From: Lelliottia jeotgali
GTDB taxonomy: Bacteria > Pseudomonadota > Gammaproteobacteria > Enterobacterales > Enterobacteriaceae
Reading direction: 5' to 3'
Assembly (NCBI GenBank): GCA_002271215.1
Contig: CP018628.1
Location: 2,666,001-2,730,000 of the forward strand
DNA: 64,000 bases
This document shows, in pieces, positions 48,753 through 59,388 of the stretch; position 1 is the first letter of the stretch; each line of letters starts with the position of its first letter. The position numbers and the translations under genes are program-made. The notes beneath the pieces are model-generated. The model worked only from the letters and a program-made list of their open reading frames with translations. It was not told the origin of the DNA and ran no database searches.

Positions 48753-50585
48753 TCAATGTTTCAACGAGTAGTAGATCTTTTCTGCCAGCCCTTGCGAAAT
48801 ACCCGGCACTTTTGCAATTTCCTCTGCACTGGCGTTGAGTAATCCTTGCAATCCACCCATGTACTTCAACAACATCTGACGACGTTTTGGCCCGACGCCC
48901 TCGATCGTCTCCAGCGTACTGGTATTTTTCACTTTTGCCCGTTTTTTGCGATGCCCGCCAATAGCGTGATCGTGCGAGTCATCGCGAATATGCTGAATCA
49001 CATGCAGTGCAGGCGAATCCGGCGGCAAACTGAATCCCTCACCTTCGGGCTCAAGGAACAGCGTTTCCAGACCGGCTTTGCGATCGGTTCCTTTGGCGAC
49101 ACCGAGCAGTAACGGATGATGTTTATCCCACGGTACATCCAGCTCGGCAAAAACCGCTTTCGCCTGACCTAGCTGCCCTTTCCCGCCATCGATCACGATA
49201 ACATCCGGGATTTTCGTCTCTTCAATCGCCTTGCCGTAGCGACGACGCAGAACCTGGTTCATCGCGGCATAATCATCGCCCGGCGTAATACCGGTAATAT
49301 TGTAGCGACGATATTCGGCGCGCACTGGCCCATTCGCATCAAACACCACGCAGGAGGCGACCGTTTGCTCACCCATCGTATGACTGATGTCGAAACACTC
49401 CATCCGCTTCACTTCAGGGAGTTTCAGCACCGTCGCCAGAGCCGTGAGACGCTGATGAATGGTAGATTGCTGGGAAAGTTTGGTCGTCAGCGCCGTCGCA
49501 GCGTTGGTACGCGCCAGCTTCAAATAGCGGGCGCGGTCACCGCGTGGTTTGGTCTGAACATTAACGCGTCGCCCAGCCAGTTCGGACAGGGAATCTGCCA
49601 GCAGGGTTTTATCATTAAGATTAAAGTCGAGCAGGATTTCCGCTGGCAACGTGCGCATCTGGCTGCCCTGCAAATAGAACTGACCGACAAAGGTCTCGAC
49701 AACTTCGCCCAGTTCGGTGCCACCCGGTACTTTTGGGAAATAGCTGCGGCTGCCCAGCACTTTACCCTGACGGATAAACAGAACGTGAACGCATGCCAGC
49801 CCGGCGTCGAAGGAGACGCCAATCACATCCAGGTCGTCGCCATTGTTCGACACAAATTGCTTCTCAGTGACGCGTCGCACCGCCTGAATTTGATCGCGAA
49901 TACGCGCTGCCTCTTCAAACGCTAACGCGTGGCTGGCTTTTTCCATCCGCGCAATCAGCTGCGTCAGCACCTGATCGTCTTTACCCGCAAGGAACAAACG
50001 CACGTAATCGACCTGCTGCGCGTAGTCTTCTTCGCTGACCAGCCCTTCCACGCACGGGCCGAGACAGCGCCCAATCTGATATTGCAGGCAGGGACGCGAG
50101 CGGTTGCGATAAACGCTGTTTTCGCACTGGCGAACCGGGAAGATTTTTTGCAGCAATGCCAGCGTTTCACGCACGGCATAACCGTTCGGGAACGGGCCGA
50201 AATACTCGCCTTTCGCGTGTTTCGCTCCACGGTGCATCGCCAGACGCGGGTGAGTATCACCGCTGAGAAAAATGAAAGGATAGGATTTATCATCGCGCAA
50301 CAAGACGTTATAACGCGGCTGATAGAGTTTGATGTAGTTATGTTCCAGCAACAGCGCTTCGGTTTCCGTATGAGTTACGGTCACGTCTATCTGCTGGATC
50401 TGCGCCACCAGAGCTTCAGTTTTGCGGGAGGCCAGATTATTGCGGAAATAGCTGGAAAGACGCTTTTTCAGGTCTTTCGCTTTGCCTACATAGATAACCG
50501 TGCCGCCCGCGTCATACATCCGATAGACGCCAGGCTGGCTGGTCACGGTTTTCAGAAAAGATTTTGAATCGAACACATCACTCAC
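48753..50585 (-). CDS. uvrC: UvrC excinuclease subunit
   Basis: Dual-incision nuclease of nucleotide excision repair with UvrAB. GTG 50585 ([25 protein letters not shown]) gives 610 residues as in E. coli and overlaps the uvrY stop as GTGA; an earlier in-frame ATG within uvrY is rejected. Domains: GIY-YIG nuclease ([18 protein letters not shown]), cysteine-rich iron-sulphur region ([13 protein letters not shown]), UVR helix pair ([14 protein letters not shown]), RNase H-like nuclease ([28 protein letters not shown]), and two helix-hairpin-helix motifs at the C-terminus. Confidence 0.97.
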   Translation of the reverse strand: MSDVFDSKSFLKTVTSQPGVYRMYDAGGTVIYVGKAKDLKKRLSSYFRNNLASRKTEALVAQIQQIDVTVTHTETEALLLEHNYIKLYQPRYNVLLRDDKSYPFIFLSGDTHPRLAMHRGAKHAKGEYFGPFPNGYAVRETLALLQKIFPVRQCENSVYRNRSRPCLQYQIGRCLGPCVEGLVSEEDYAQQVDYVRLFLAGKDDQVLTQLIARMEKASHALAFEEAARIRDQIQAVRRVTEKQFVSNNGDDLDVIGVSFDAGLACVHVLFIRQGKVLGSRSYFPKVPGGTELGEVVETFVGQFYLQGSQMRTLPAEILLDFNLNDKTLLADSLSELAGRRVNVQTKPRGDRARYLKLARTNAATALTTKLSQQSTIHQRLTALATVLKLPEVKRMECFDISHTMGEQTVASCVVFDANGPVRAEYRRYNITGITPGDDYAAMNQVLRRRYGKAIEETKIPDVIVIDGGKGQLGQAKAVFAELDVPWDKHHPLLLGVAKGTDRKAGLETLFLEPEGEGFSLPPDSPALHVIQHIRDDSHDHAIGGHRKKRAKVKNTSTLETIEGVGPKRRQMLLKYMGGLQGLLNASAEEIAKVPGISQGLAEKIYYSLKH

Positions 50586-51238
50586 TGACTTGTTAGGGTC
50601 TCTGCATTGCACAGACCATGACGAATAGCCAGGTGAGTGAGTTCGACATCGCCATGAATGTTCAGTTTACTGAACATTCGGTAACGATAGCTGTTCACCG
50701 TTTTCGGGCTGAGATTCAACTGCTCGGAAATCTCATTCACCTTTTGGCCTTTGGTGATCATCAGCATAATCTGCAATTCACGCTCAGACAAACTGGCAAA
50801 CGGCGATCCGGTCTTATCCGGTTCAATTTGACTTAACGCCATCTGTTGAGCGATATCCGACGCGATATAGCGTTGTCCGGAGAACACTGAACGAATTGCA
50901 TTAACCACTTCCTGTGGCGCGGCACCTTTAGTCAGGTAGCCTGCGGCCCCCGCCTGCATGACTTTCGCCGGCAGTGGGTTTTCCGTGTGGACGGTTAGCA
51001 TGATGACTTTGGTATCAACGTAAGCCCGCGCGATTTTGCGCGTAGCTTCGAGTCCACCGATGCCGGGCATGTTCATATCCATCAGCACCACATCGGCTGA
51101 GTGCGTACGGCACCATTTTACGGCATCTTCGCCACAACAGACTTCGCCTGCGACTTTAATACCCTTTATATCTTCAAGTATGCGTCGTATCCCTGCGCGC
51201 ACGAGTTCGTGGTCATCAACAAGAAGAACGTTGATCAA
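50582..51238 (-). CDS. uvrY: UvrY response regulator (BarA/UvrY system)
   Basis: FixJ/NarL-type regulator activating csrB/csrC and so controlling carbon storage, motility and biofilm. 218 residues: receiver with VDDHE, phospho-Asp54 in [13 protein letters not shown] and Lys in YLTKGAAP; LuxR-type HTH ([44 protein letters not shown] is the region, about 147-190). Four-base overlap with uvrC keeps the two cotranscribed as in E. coli. Confidence 0.97.
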   Translation of the reverse strand: MINVLLVDDHELVRAGIRRILEDIKGIKVAGEVCCGEDAVKWCRTHSADVVLMDMNMPGIGGLEATRKIARAYVDTKVIMLTVHTENPLPAKVMQAGAAGYLTKGAAPQEVVNAIRSVFSGQRYIASDIAQQMALSQIEPDKTGSPFASLSERELQIMLMITKGQKVNEISEQLNLSPKTVNSYRYRMFSKLNIHGDVELTHLAIRHGLCNAETLTSQ

Positions 51239-51707
51239 AGGAATGTCTCCAGAAATAGGGATAACGCGACTGACTGCTAATTTGGCTTATATTAACGGTT
51301 TTCATGCCAAGTTTGAAACGCTAAAAAATGCGCCATTCGATTTCGTTCTCGTTTTTGGAAATTAGCCTGTACAGCAAGTGGAAAGAAAATCTCATTTGAA
51401 AAGCTGAATAACCGTAATTTTTAAGCTTCTGTATTCAAAAAGTTACGAAAAAAGCGGCCACCAGCGCAAGGGAAAAACAGCGCTTATATTTTTGTAACAA
51501 TAATTAACAGTACGCACACTACCTATAAACAATTAAGAGAGGTTAAAACATTAAAGTGATTCTACTTAATGCTAGTTTACCCAAATAAACAAAGCGCACA
51601 TTTGAACAAAAAATAACCACTGCTTTTTTCCCTCTGTCTTGTGGTATACTCCGCCGCCATAACTTTCATCGTCGCGCTCAAGCGCCGTTTTGTACTGAGG
51701 AATAACA
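51239..51707. promoter_or_regulatory. Divergent uvrY/yecF control region
   Basis: 469 AT-rich bases without a gene. A TATACT -10-like hexamer at 51645-51650 suits yecF transcription. The uvrY promoter must lie in the other half, but I could not place it with confidence. No repeat or RNA gene seen. Confidence 0.5.
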
Positions 51708-51932
51708 ATGAGCACACCTGAATTCGCCACTGCCGAAAATAACCAAGAACTGGCGCAGGAAGTATCCTGTCTGAAAGCCCTACTGACCCTTATGTTGCAG
51801 GCGATGGGCCAGGCTGACGCGGGTCGTGTGATCATTAAGATGGAAAAACAAATTGCCCAGATGGAAGATCAGGGGCAGGCAGATGTATTTGCCGGTACGG
51901 TTAAGCAAATTAAACAGGCTTACCGCCAGTAA
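51708..51932 (+). CDS. yecF: YecF, DUF2594 family protein
   Basis: 74-residue helical protein, [22 protein letters not shown], matching E. coli YecF in size and place. RBS AGGA upstream and a terminator downstream. Function unknown; no membrane or signal segment. Confidence 0.92.
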   Translation: MSTPEFATAENNQELAQEVSCLKALLTLMLQAMGQADAGRVIIKMEKQIAQMEDQGQADVFAGTVKQIKQAYRQ

Positions 51933-51937
51933 TAAAG

Positions 51938-51969
51938 AAACGGCTGAATGCAATGCATTCAGCCGTTTT
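51938..51969 (+). terminator. Terminator of yecF
   Basis: Stem CGGCTGAATGCA / TGCATTCAGCCG ending in TTTT, six bases after the yecF stop; may also serve sdiA on the other strand. Confidence 0.85.
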
Positions 51970-52001
51970 CGTGTCTGGCACGCAGAACAGTGAAAGTGTT
52001 G

Positions 52002-52724
52002 TCAGATGAATCCTGTTGCCGCCGCATAACAGGCAATTTGCGTCTTATTCGGCGCGTTAAATTTCTTCTGCATATTCTTCTGATGGAAGTTAACTGTATT
52101 CTCTGAAATTGACAGAATAATGGCGATTTCAGCCGACGTTTTTCCTTCCGCCGTCCACTTCAGAATTTCCTTCTCACGCTTGCTGAATTTCATCTCAGGT
52201 GGCATCACCATTTCATGTTCAAAGCGCAGCAACGCCGTCAGCGCCATTTGCACTAACATTTGCAGACGCAACTCTATTTCTTCGCTGTCCATCATTTTGC
52301 CAAACTGACTGGTTCGGGAAACGGACAGAAAGCCTAACGCGTGATTAGGCAGCATTAAGCATTGGGTAATCCCCTTGCGGATACCGTGGTCGCGAGCCCC
52401 ATCCCATAATGGTTGCGCTTCAGAGAATAAGTCATCCGTCCAGGGAAGGTGTCCCTGAATGAAATTCTCTCGCTTTAATACCGGATCAATAGCGAAATAG
52501 TTTTCTGACTGATATTGCGACATCCATTCAGGCGGATAGCTTGAATGAACCGAAATTTTAGGCCGCGTAAACGGAACCGGGTGACGAACACAGAGTGAGT
52601 AATAATCGAATTCGAGTGCCTGTGTTTGTTGCTGAAGTTCGTTATAAACCTCGTCAACCGTGCCCATTTCCTGGAATCGCAGGAAGCAATTCCGTCGCCA
52701 TGTGAAAAAGTCTGTATCCCTCAT
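52002..52724 (-). CDS. sdiA: SdiA LuxR-family acyl-homoserine-lactone receptor
   Basis: Orphan LuxR-type regulator; enterics usually lack an AHL synthase partner and use SdiA to sense AHLs of other species. ATG 52724 (MRDTDFFTWRRNCFLRFQ) gives 240 residues as in E. coli; the 32-codon extension has no homology. N-terminal autoinducer-binding domain (YYSLCVRHPVPFTRPK; YFAIDPVL; DDLFSEAQPLWDGAR) and C-terminal HTH nearly identical to E. coli (FSKREKEILKWTAEGKTSAE). No luxI-like gene in the window. Confidence 0.96.
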   Translation of the reverse strand: MRDTDFFTWRRNCFLRFQEMGTVDEVYNELQQQTQALEFDYYSLCVRHPVPFTRPKISVHSSYPPEWMSQYQSENYFAIDPVLKRENFIQGHLPWTDDLFSEAQPLWDGARDHGIRKGITQCLMLPNHALGFLSVSRTSQFGKMMDSEEIELRLQMLVQMALTALLRFEHEMVMPPEMKFSKREKEILKWTAEGKTSAEIAIILSISENTVNFHQKNMQKKFNAPNKTQIACYAAATGFI

Positions 52725-52902
52725 ACTTACTGAATGAAGCCCCTGAAAAAGATAATCATTATTATGGTGAATATAACCTAACACATAAATCTTATTTATA
52801 TGTATAAAATATCGCCCCAAGTGAGAATAGCTTTCATTTCCAGTACTTTAAGTGATGCCAGACAGAATAAATATATCTACATAATCCGTATTATGGAGAA
52901 TA

Positions 52903-52933
52903 ATTTGCTCCGAATTATCTTTCCGGAGCAAAT
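52903..52933 (-). terminator. Stem-loop after tcyN
   Basis: Stem TTTGCTCCG / CGGAGCAAA with an 11-base loop, 15 bases beyond the tcyN stop; only a weak T-rich tail (TTATT). Probable operon end. Confidence 0.5.
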
Positions 52934-52947
52934 CAGCTTTAGCCAGA

Positions 52948-53700
52948 CTACCGTGTCAGGAACTTTTCAAGGAACTGACGTGTGCGAGGTAATTGCGGAT
53001 TAGTAAACAATTCTTTTGCCGGACCTTGCTCCACAATGCGCCCCTGATCCATGAAAATCGCCCTGTCGGCAACATCTCTGGCAAAGCTCATCTCGTGAGT
53101 AACGATAACCAGGGTGCGTTTTTCCTGCGCCAGCTGGCGAATAGTGTTCAGCACTTCGCCAACCAGTTCCGGGTCCAGTGCTGACGTCGGTTCATCGAAC
53201 AAGATAACATCCGGGCGCATCGCCAGCGCACGCGCAATGGCTACGCGCTGCTGCTGTCCGCCTGAGAGACGACGTGGATAGCTGGTCTCTTTCCCCGATA
53301 GCCCAACTTTCGCCAGCAGTTCCCGCGCACGCGCGATCGCTTCCTCTTTCGGCTCACCTTTTACAATGACCGGCCCCTCAATAATGTTCTCCAGCACCGT
53401 ACGATGCGGGAACAGATTGAAGCTCTGAAAGACAAAGCCCACATGCTGGCGCAGGCGGCGTATCAGCCCCTTTTGCTGCCCGAGGGACTTTCCGGTATCG
53501 ATGGTGATATCCCCGACGCGAATGGTTCCCCCTTCTGGCTGCTCCAGCAAATTAATGCTGCGCAGTAGGGTGGTTTTACCGGAACCGCTTGGGCCGATAA
53601 TCGCCACCACCTCGCCCTCTTGCACTTCCAGATCAATACCATGCAACACGGTTTGCCCGTGGAATTTTTTGACCAGGTTTTTGACGTCGATAGCACTCAT
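52948..53700 (-). CDS. tcyN: TcyN cystine ABC transporter ATP-binding protein
   Basis: ATPase of the cystine/diaminopimelate importer TcyJLN (formerly YecC). 250 residues: Walker A GPSGSGKTTLLRSI, Q-loop FVFQSFNLFPH, signature LSGGQQQRVAIARAL, Walker B VILFDEPTSALD, H-loop VTHEM. Start overlaps the permease stop (ATGA). Confidence 0.96.
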   Translation of the reverse strand: MSAIDVKNLVKKFHGQTVLHGIDLEVQEGEVVAIIGPSGSGKTTLLRSINLLEQPEGGTIRVGDITIDTGKSLGQQKGLIRRLRQHVGFVFQSFNLFPHRTVLENIIEGPVIVKGEPKEEAIARARELLAKVGLSGKETSYPRRLSGGQQQRVAIARALAMRPDVILFDEPTSALDPELVGEVLNTIRQLAQEKRTLVIVTHEMSFARDVADRAIFMDQGRIVEQGPAKELFTNPQLPRTRQFLEKFLTR

Positions 53701-54365
53701 TTCGGATCTCGCTCCTGGCGGTTAAGCTGGTTCTCAAAATAGTTTTGCAGTGCCGAAAGCACTGTCGCCATGACCCAATAAATTAGCGAAGCTGCCAGAT
53801 ACATGGTGAAAACTTCCAGCGTGCGCGAGGTGATGAGCTGCGCCTGACGGAACAGTTCCGGCACCTGGATCGTCGCCGCCAGTGACGTGTCTTTCACCAG
53901 GCTGATAAAGCTGTTGCTGAGCGGCGGGAGCGCCACACGTGCCGCCTGCGGCAGAATGGCCCGACGCAGCGTTTGCCACGGCGTCATGCCGATACTGGCC
54001 GCCGCTTCCCATTGGCCTTTATCGATAGAGGAAATCGCCGCTCGCAGCGTTTCAGAGGTGTACGCAGCGGTATTCAGCGACAGGCCAATCATTGCCGCCG
54101 GGATCGGGTCCAGCTCGATACCAAACTGCGGCAGGCCGTAGTAGATCATAAACAGCTGAGCGATCAGTGGCGTACCGCGAAATATTGAGATGTAAAACCG
54201 CGCCAGCCAGCGTACCGGCAGGATCGGCGACATGCGCATCAATGCCAGGATAAAGCCCAGCACCAGGCCAAAGAACATCCCTCCCAGACTCAGTTGCAGC
54301 GTGAACACCGCCCCTTTGAGCAGGTAGGGCAACGAATCAATAACCAGTTGAATACTTTCTTGCAT
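53697..54365 (-). CDS. tcyL: TcyL cystine ABC transporter permease
   Basis: Inner-membrane permease (formerly YecS), 222 residues, about five helices with the polar amino-acid permease EAA-type loop AASIGMTPWQTLRRAILPQA. Lies 20 bases after dcyD and overlaps tcyN, forming dcyD-tcyL-tcyN. Confidence 0.95.
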   Translation of the reverse strand: MQESIQLVIDSLPYLLKGAVFTLQLSLGGMFFGLVLGFILALMRMSPILPVRWLARFYISIFRGTPLIAQLFMIYYGLPQFGIELDPIPAAMIGLSLNTAAYTSETLRAAISSIDKGQWEAAASIGMTPWQTLRRAILPQAARVALPPLSNSFISLVKDTSLAATIQVPELFRQAQLITSRTLEVFTMYLAASLIYWVMATVLSALQNYFENQLNRQERDPK

Positions 54366-54385
54366 TATTTTTTCCGACCCGCAAT

Positions 54386-55402
<1,017 letters not shown>

Positions 55403-55437
55403 TTATTTTTATTATGCACGCTGACGCGCCAGAAATG

Positions 55438-55468
55438 AAAAAGGCGCTTTTAAAAGCGCCTTTTTTTT
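55438..55468 (-). terminator. Terminator of tcyJ
   Basis: Near-perfect palindrome: AAGGCGCTTTT / AAAAGCGCCTT flanked by A and T runs, 11 bases after the tcyJ stop; separates it from dcyD. Confidence 0.9.
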
Positions 55469-55478
55469 AGTGAAAGAC

Positions 55479-56279
55479 TTACTTCGTCACGTCTGCCCCG
55501 AACCACTTCTCGGAGAGCGCTTTCAGGCTACCGTCTTTCTGCATATCAGCGATTGCACCGTCCACGGCTTTAACCAGGTCCTGGTTATCTTTGCGGATAG
55601 CGACACCGGCTTCCTGACGGGAGAACGCATCACCCGCGACCGCCAGCGTATCTTTGGTTTTCTTCACCAGATCCAGCGCTGCCAGGCGATCAACCAGGAT
55701 GGCATCGATACGGCCAACGCGCAGATCCTGATATTTAGTCGGGTCATCATCGTACGTACGGATGTCGACACCCTGAACGTTCTGGCGCAGCCACTCTTCA
55801 TAGTTAGTGCCCAGACCGACGCCCACTTTTTTGCCTTTCAGATCGGCGGCCGATTTAATCGTGCCTTCGTTGCCTTTCTTCACCAGCGCCTGAATACCGG
55901 AAACTGTGTACGGCGTAGAGAAATCATATTTCTTCTTACGCTCATCAGAGATGGTCACCTGATTGATCACCACGTCGATGCGTTTGGAATCCAGTGACGC
56001 CAGCATCCCGTCCCATTTGGTCGGTTTAAGCTCGGCTTTGACGCCCAGATGTTTTGCCAACTCTTGAGCAAACTCAACTTCAAAACCGGTCAGCTTGCCG
56101 TCATCGCCCTGAAAACTGAATGGCGGATAAGTACCTTCCAGCCCAACCAGCAGCGTGCCGCGTTCTTTCACTTTATTCAGCAGATTTTCAGCGGCGAAGG
56201 TTTTCGCGCTCATCCCTGCGACCAGTGCAACAGCCATGACGCCCATCAGCGCCTGACGACCCAGAAGTGCTAATTTCAT
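55479..56279 (-). CDS. tcyJ: TcyJ (FliY) periplasmic cystine-binding protein
   Basis: Solute-binding protein for TcyLN, 266 residues. Signal peptide MKLALLGRQALMGVMAVALVAGMSAKTFA; type-3 solute-binding fold with GLEGTYPPFSFQGDDGKLTGFEVEFAQEL-type N-terminal signature and DAILVDRLAAL. It was named fliY from its place next to fliZA; it is not a flagellar part. Confidence 0.95.
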   Translation of the reverse strand: MKLALLGRQALMGVMAVALVAGMSAKTFAAENLLNKVKERGTLLVGLEGTYPPFSFQGDDGKLTGFEVEFAQELAKHLGVKAELKPTKWDGMLASLDSKRIDVVINQVTISDERKKKYDFSTPYTVSGIQALVKKGNEGTIKSAADLKGKKVGVGLGTNYEEWLRQNVQGVDIRTYDDDPTKYQDLRVGRIDAILVDRLAALDLVKKTKDTLAVAGDAFSRQEAGVAIRKDNQDLVKAVDGAIADMQKDGSLKALSEKWFGADVTK

Positions 56280-56308
56280 AGTGACCCCGATATAGTGGTT
56301 TTTTGAGT

Positions 56309-56336
56309 AGTGTAGGGCTTTCGTTTATAACGTCAA
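56309..56336 (-). promoter_or_regulatory. sigma-70-type promoter of tcyJ
   Basis: Minus strand TTGACG, 16-base spacer, TACACT, ending about 30 bases upstream of the tcyJ start. Gives tcyJ its own transcription apart from the fliAZ operon. Confidence 0.65.
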
Positions 56337-56364
56337 ACACGAGTCCGCTACATCTTATTCAATT

Positions 56365-56916
56365 TTAATATATATCAGAAGTTGTCCCGGCGTAGACTTT
56401 CTGCTTCATCACGCCCGGCATTTGCGCTTTATATTGCGCGTACTTACGCAGGGCGATGCGATAGTTGTTGGTGCTGGTGGCGGGCAACCAGGGTTCCAGA
56501 TTTTCATCCAGATAACCGGTTTTCAGCAGATCGCGGGAGATGTTTTGCATAGTCAGATGCTGGCCCAGGCGACGCAGACGAACCACATATTCGCGCACGG
56601 TCCCGTGACTCATTTCTGTTTGCTCAAACAGGAATTGTTTAAAGCCGATGATGTCGAAAAAGTCGCTTTGCTCTTTGCAATGCAGATCGCCACAGAACCG
56701 GCACAGGGCCACCCACTCTTGCTGCTCCACCTGCCAGGCGGATTCATCCATCAGGGTGTCGAGACGAGAAATCGCGATCTTATTCACGATTTCGCCACGA
56801 CGAACCAGCGTGATACGGTCAAGTAACTTATTGCAATGGGCGCAATGCGTCTGACTGTGTTTAAAGTCTTTTAGGTAGCGGCTTAAAGGCCGTCTTTTAG
56901 ATTGCTGCACCGTCAT
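56365..56916 (-). CDS. fliZ: FliZ regulator of flagellar and sigma-S genes
   Basis: DNA-binding regulator that in E. coli antagonises sigma-S-dependent genes and in Salmonella sustains FlhDC activity. 183 residues, same as E. coli. N-terminal part carries CAHCNKL and CRFCGDLHCKE cysteine clusters; the C-terminal part resembles a tyrosine-recombinase core-binding SAM-like fold (EYVVRLRRLGQHL; NYRIALRKYAQYK). Second gene of fliAZ, 52 bases after fliA. Confidence 0.95.
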   Translation of the reverse strand: MTVQQSKRRPLSRYLKDFKHSQTHCAHCNKLLDRITLVRRGEIVNKIAISRLDTLMDESAWQVEQQEWVALCRFCGDLHCKEQSDFFDIIGFKQFLFEQTEMSHGTVREYVVRLRRLGQHLTMQNISRDLLKTGYLDENLEPWLPATSTNNYRIALRKYAQYKAQMPGVMKQKVYAGTTSDIY

Positions 56917-56968
56917 GATAACTCCTGGTTGTCAATACGTTGTGCGGCACTTTTCGGGCGAACATCGC

Positions 56969-57688
56969 CTATAACTTACCCAGTTTGGTCCGTAAGCGTT
57001 TGATGGCCTGACTATGCAATTGGCTCACCCGAGACTCCCCCACTTCCAGAACCGCGCCGATCTCCTTAAGATTCAGCTCTTCCTGGTAATAGAGTGTTAA
57101 CACCAACTGCTCACGTTCCGGTAAAGCTTCAATAGCTTCCATTACGCGAGAGCGTAAATTACCTTCCAGTAAATGGTGTAACGGGTTTTCTTGCTGATTT
57201 TCATCAGTCACCAGCTCAATGCTATCGCCATGCTCTTCGCGCCACTCGTCATAAGAGAAGAGTTGGCTGTTATTGGTATCGAGCAACATCTGGCGATAAT
57301 CTTCAACAGCAATGCCAAGACGCTCCGCCACTTCAGTTTCCGTCGCGTTGCGTCCCAGTTCCTGTTCGAGCTGTCCCATCGCATGCGCCACTTCGCGGGC
57401 ATTGCGGCGAACACTACGCGGCACCCAGTCACGGCTGCGCAGTTCGTCCAGCATCGCACCACGAATACGCTGTACTGCGTAAGTCGTAAATGCCGTTCCT
57501 TGCAGAGCGTCGTATCGGTCAACTGCATTCAATAACCCGATACCGCCCGCCTGTAGCAGGTCGTCCAGTTCCACACTCGCCGGCAATCGCACCTGGAGGC
57601 GCAATGCTTCGTGACGCACCAGCGGGACATAACGCTGCCACAGCGAGTGTTTATCCATTACACCTTCAGCGGTATAGAGTGAATTCAC
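56969..57688 (-). CDS. fliA: FliA flagellar sigma factor (sigma-28)
   Basis: Sigma factor for class III flagellar and chemotaxis promoters, held by FlgM until hook completion. GTG start at 57688 (VNSLYTAEGVMDKHSLWQRYVPLVRH), 239 residues as in E. coli. Region 2 LLQAGGIGLLNAVDRYD and FTTYAVQRIRGAMLDELR, region 3, region 4 HTH LNLKEIGAVLEVGESRVSQLHSQAIKRLR. At least three promoters in the window (tar, fliC, fliD) match its consensus. Confidence 0.97.
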   Translation of the reverse strand: MNSLYTAEGVMDKHSLWQRYVPLVRHEALRLQVRLPASVELDDLLQAGGIGLLNAVDRYDALQGTAFTTYAVQRIRGAMLDELRSRDWVPRSVRRNAREVAHAMGQLEQELGRNATETEVAERLGIAVEDYRQMLLDTNNSQLFSYDEWREEHGDSIELVTDENQQENPLHHLLEGNLRSRVMEAIEALPEREQLVLTLYYQEELNLKEIGAVLEVGESRVSQLHSQAIKRLRTKLGKL

Positions 57689-57810
57689 GATAAACAGCCC
57701 TGCGTTAATTGAGTTATCGGCATGATTATCCGATTCTGGAGGGGTTTTAATCGGGTGAATAGTGGGTGAAATGAGGGGTTATTTGGGGGGTTATGATAAA
57801 TAAAGAAAAG

Positions 57811-57835
57811 AAAAAACCCCGCCGAGGCGGGGTTT
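57811..57835 (-). terminator. Terminator of fliC
   Basis: Ten-base stem AAACCCCGCC / GGCGGGGTTT with a two-base loop and T run on the minus strand, 17 bases after the fliC stop. Confidence 0.93.
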
Positions 57836-57851
57836 GAGCTTAATCAGGCAA

Positions 57852-59120
57852 TTAGCCCTGCAGCAGAGACAGAACCTGCTGAGGAACCTGGTTAGCTTTA
57901 GACAACACGGAGTTACCCGCCTGCTGGATGATCTGCGCTTTAGACATATTTGACACTTCGGTCGCATAGTCGGCGTCCTGAATACGGGACTGCGCTTCAG
58001 ACAGGTTGGTGGTGGTGTTGTTCAGGTTAGTTACCGCTGAGCTCAGACGGTTCTGTACCGCACCCAGGGAAGAACGGAATTTGTCAACAGAAGCGATAGC
58101 TTTATCCAGCATTGCCAGTGGATCTGCAGATGAAGCACCTGCAAATTCTGTAGCAGTCGCCATGACGATAGTGGTATCAATATCAGTTGTAGCTAAAATA
58201 TCCGTACCATTTGTTCCAGCTTTGTAGTTTTTACCATCTACAGTGACAAAACCAGCAGCTTCGCCTGTGGCTGGATCATTTGCAACCTTAACAGCTACAC
58301 CTGTTTTAGTAGCAGTCGCACCATCTTTAGTTGTATAGGTGACATCTGAAGTATTAATTGATACTACACCAGTGCCCTGATTTAAAGTAGCTGCATAGTA
58401 ATTATCGCCTGATTTAACAACATAATTACCGGTTGCCGCACCATCTTTATCCAGAACGTTATGTACACTTAAACCAGTGGTATCAGTGGTTCCGAGTGTA
58501 GCAGCAGTACCTACAGCAAACGAAACATCTTTTGGCGCACCAGTGGTCTGCGGCACACTAGTGATGGCATTGCCTACATTTAAGGAGTTACCATCTACAG
58601 AGAAGCCAGTCAGCCCCAAAGTAGAAGAATCAATTTTCTGCAGGTCGATAGAGATAGTCTGGCCATCGTTCGCACCTACTTGGATCTTCATGGAACCGTC
58701 TTTGGCCAGAACATTCACGCCGTTGAACTGAGTCTGACCGGATACGCGGTCGATTTCGTCCAGACGTGATTTGATTTCGTCCTGGATTGAAGACAGGTCA
58801 GAATCGGAGTTAGTACCGGTAGTTGCCTGAACAGTCAGTTCACGAACACGCTGCAAGTTGTTGTTGATTTCAGACAGTGCGCCTTCAGTGGTCTGCGCCA
58901 GAGAGATACCGTCGTTTGCGTTACGTGCAGCCTGAGTCAGACCTTTGATGTTAGAGGTGAAGCGGTTAGCAATCGCCTGGCCCGCTGCGTCATCTTTTGC
59001 GCTGTTGATGCGCAGACCAGAAGACAGACGCTCGATAGAAGAAGACAGAGCAGACTGGTTCTTGTTGATGTTGTTCTGAGTGATCAGCGAGAGGCTGTTG
59101 GTATTAATGACTTGTGCCAT
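57852..59120 (-). CDS. fliC: FliC flagellin
   Basis: Flagellar filament subunit, secreted by the flagellar type III system. 422 residues: conserved N-terminal D0/D1 ([22 protein letters not shown] to about 170) and C-terminal D1/D0 (about 330-422, ending [11 protein letters not shown]), around a variable centre with no recognisable homology from memory. The centre (roughly 58130-58620) is visibly more A/T-rich in codon choice than the ends, as in antigenically variable flagellins. No fliB methylase gene lies between fliC and fliA. Confidence 0.97.
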   Translation of the reverse strand: MAQVINTNSLSLITQNNINKNQSALSSSIERLSSGLRINSAKDDAAGQAIANRFTSNIKGLTQAARNANDGISLAQTTEGALSEINNNLQRVRELTVQATTGTNSDSDLSSIQDEIKSRLDEIDRVSGQTQFNGVNVLAKDGSMKIQVGANDGQTISIDLQKIDSSTLGLTGFSVDGNSLNVGNAITSVPQTTGAPKDVSFAVGTAATLGTTDTTGLSVHNVLDKDGAATGNYVVKSGDNYYAATLNQGTGVVSINTSDVTYTTKDGATATKTGVAVKVANDPATGEAAGFVTVDGKNYKAGTNGTDILATTDIDTTIVMATATEFAGASSADPLAMLDKAIASVDKFRSSLGAVQNRLSSAVTNLNNTTTNLSEAQSRIQDADYATEVSNMSKAQIIQQAGNSVLSKANQVPQQVLSLLQG

Positions 59121-59199
59121 GATTTCGTTTCCTGTTGTTCATCAAATCTGTGGATTAGATTTGGGTTTCCACCCTTCGGCTTCATCGCCGTCAAAGTTG

Positions 59200-59226
59200 T
59201 TATCGTCTGGACTAAAACAACCTTTA
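59200..59226 (-). promoter_or_regulatory. sigma-28 promoter of fliC
   Basis: Minus strand TAAAGGTT, 11 bases, GACGATAA, essentially the E. coli fliC promoter. About 80 bases upstream of the fliC start. Confidence 0.92.
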
Positions 59227-59319
59227 GATTTTTTTTCACGAATCCACGAAATTTTTTAGCCACAGAAATACTCCTCTCTATAAGCTTTATTCTCGCCATT
59301 AAAAAAAAGAAATTAATCG

Positions 59320-59346
59320 TAAACTTTGCTTCATTCAGGCCGATAA
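59320..59346 (+). promoter_or_regulatory. sigma-28 promoter of fliDST
   Basis: TAAACTTT, 11 bases, GCCGATAA, ending 42 bases upstream of fliD. Divergent from the fliC promoter. Confidence 0.92.
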
Positions 59347-59388
59347 CCCCAGTATTCATTCTACGTGTCGATATATTAAGGAATAAAT

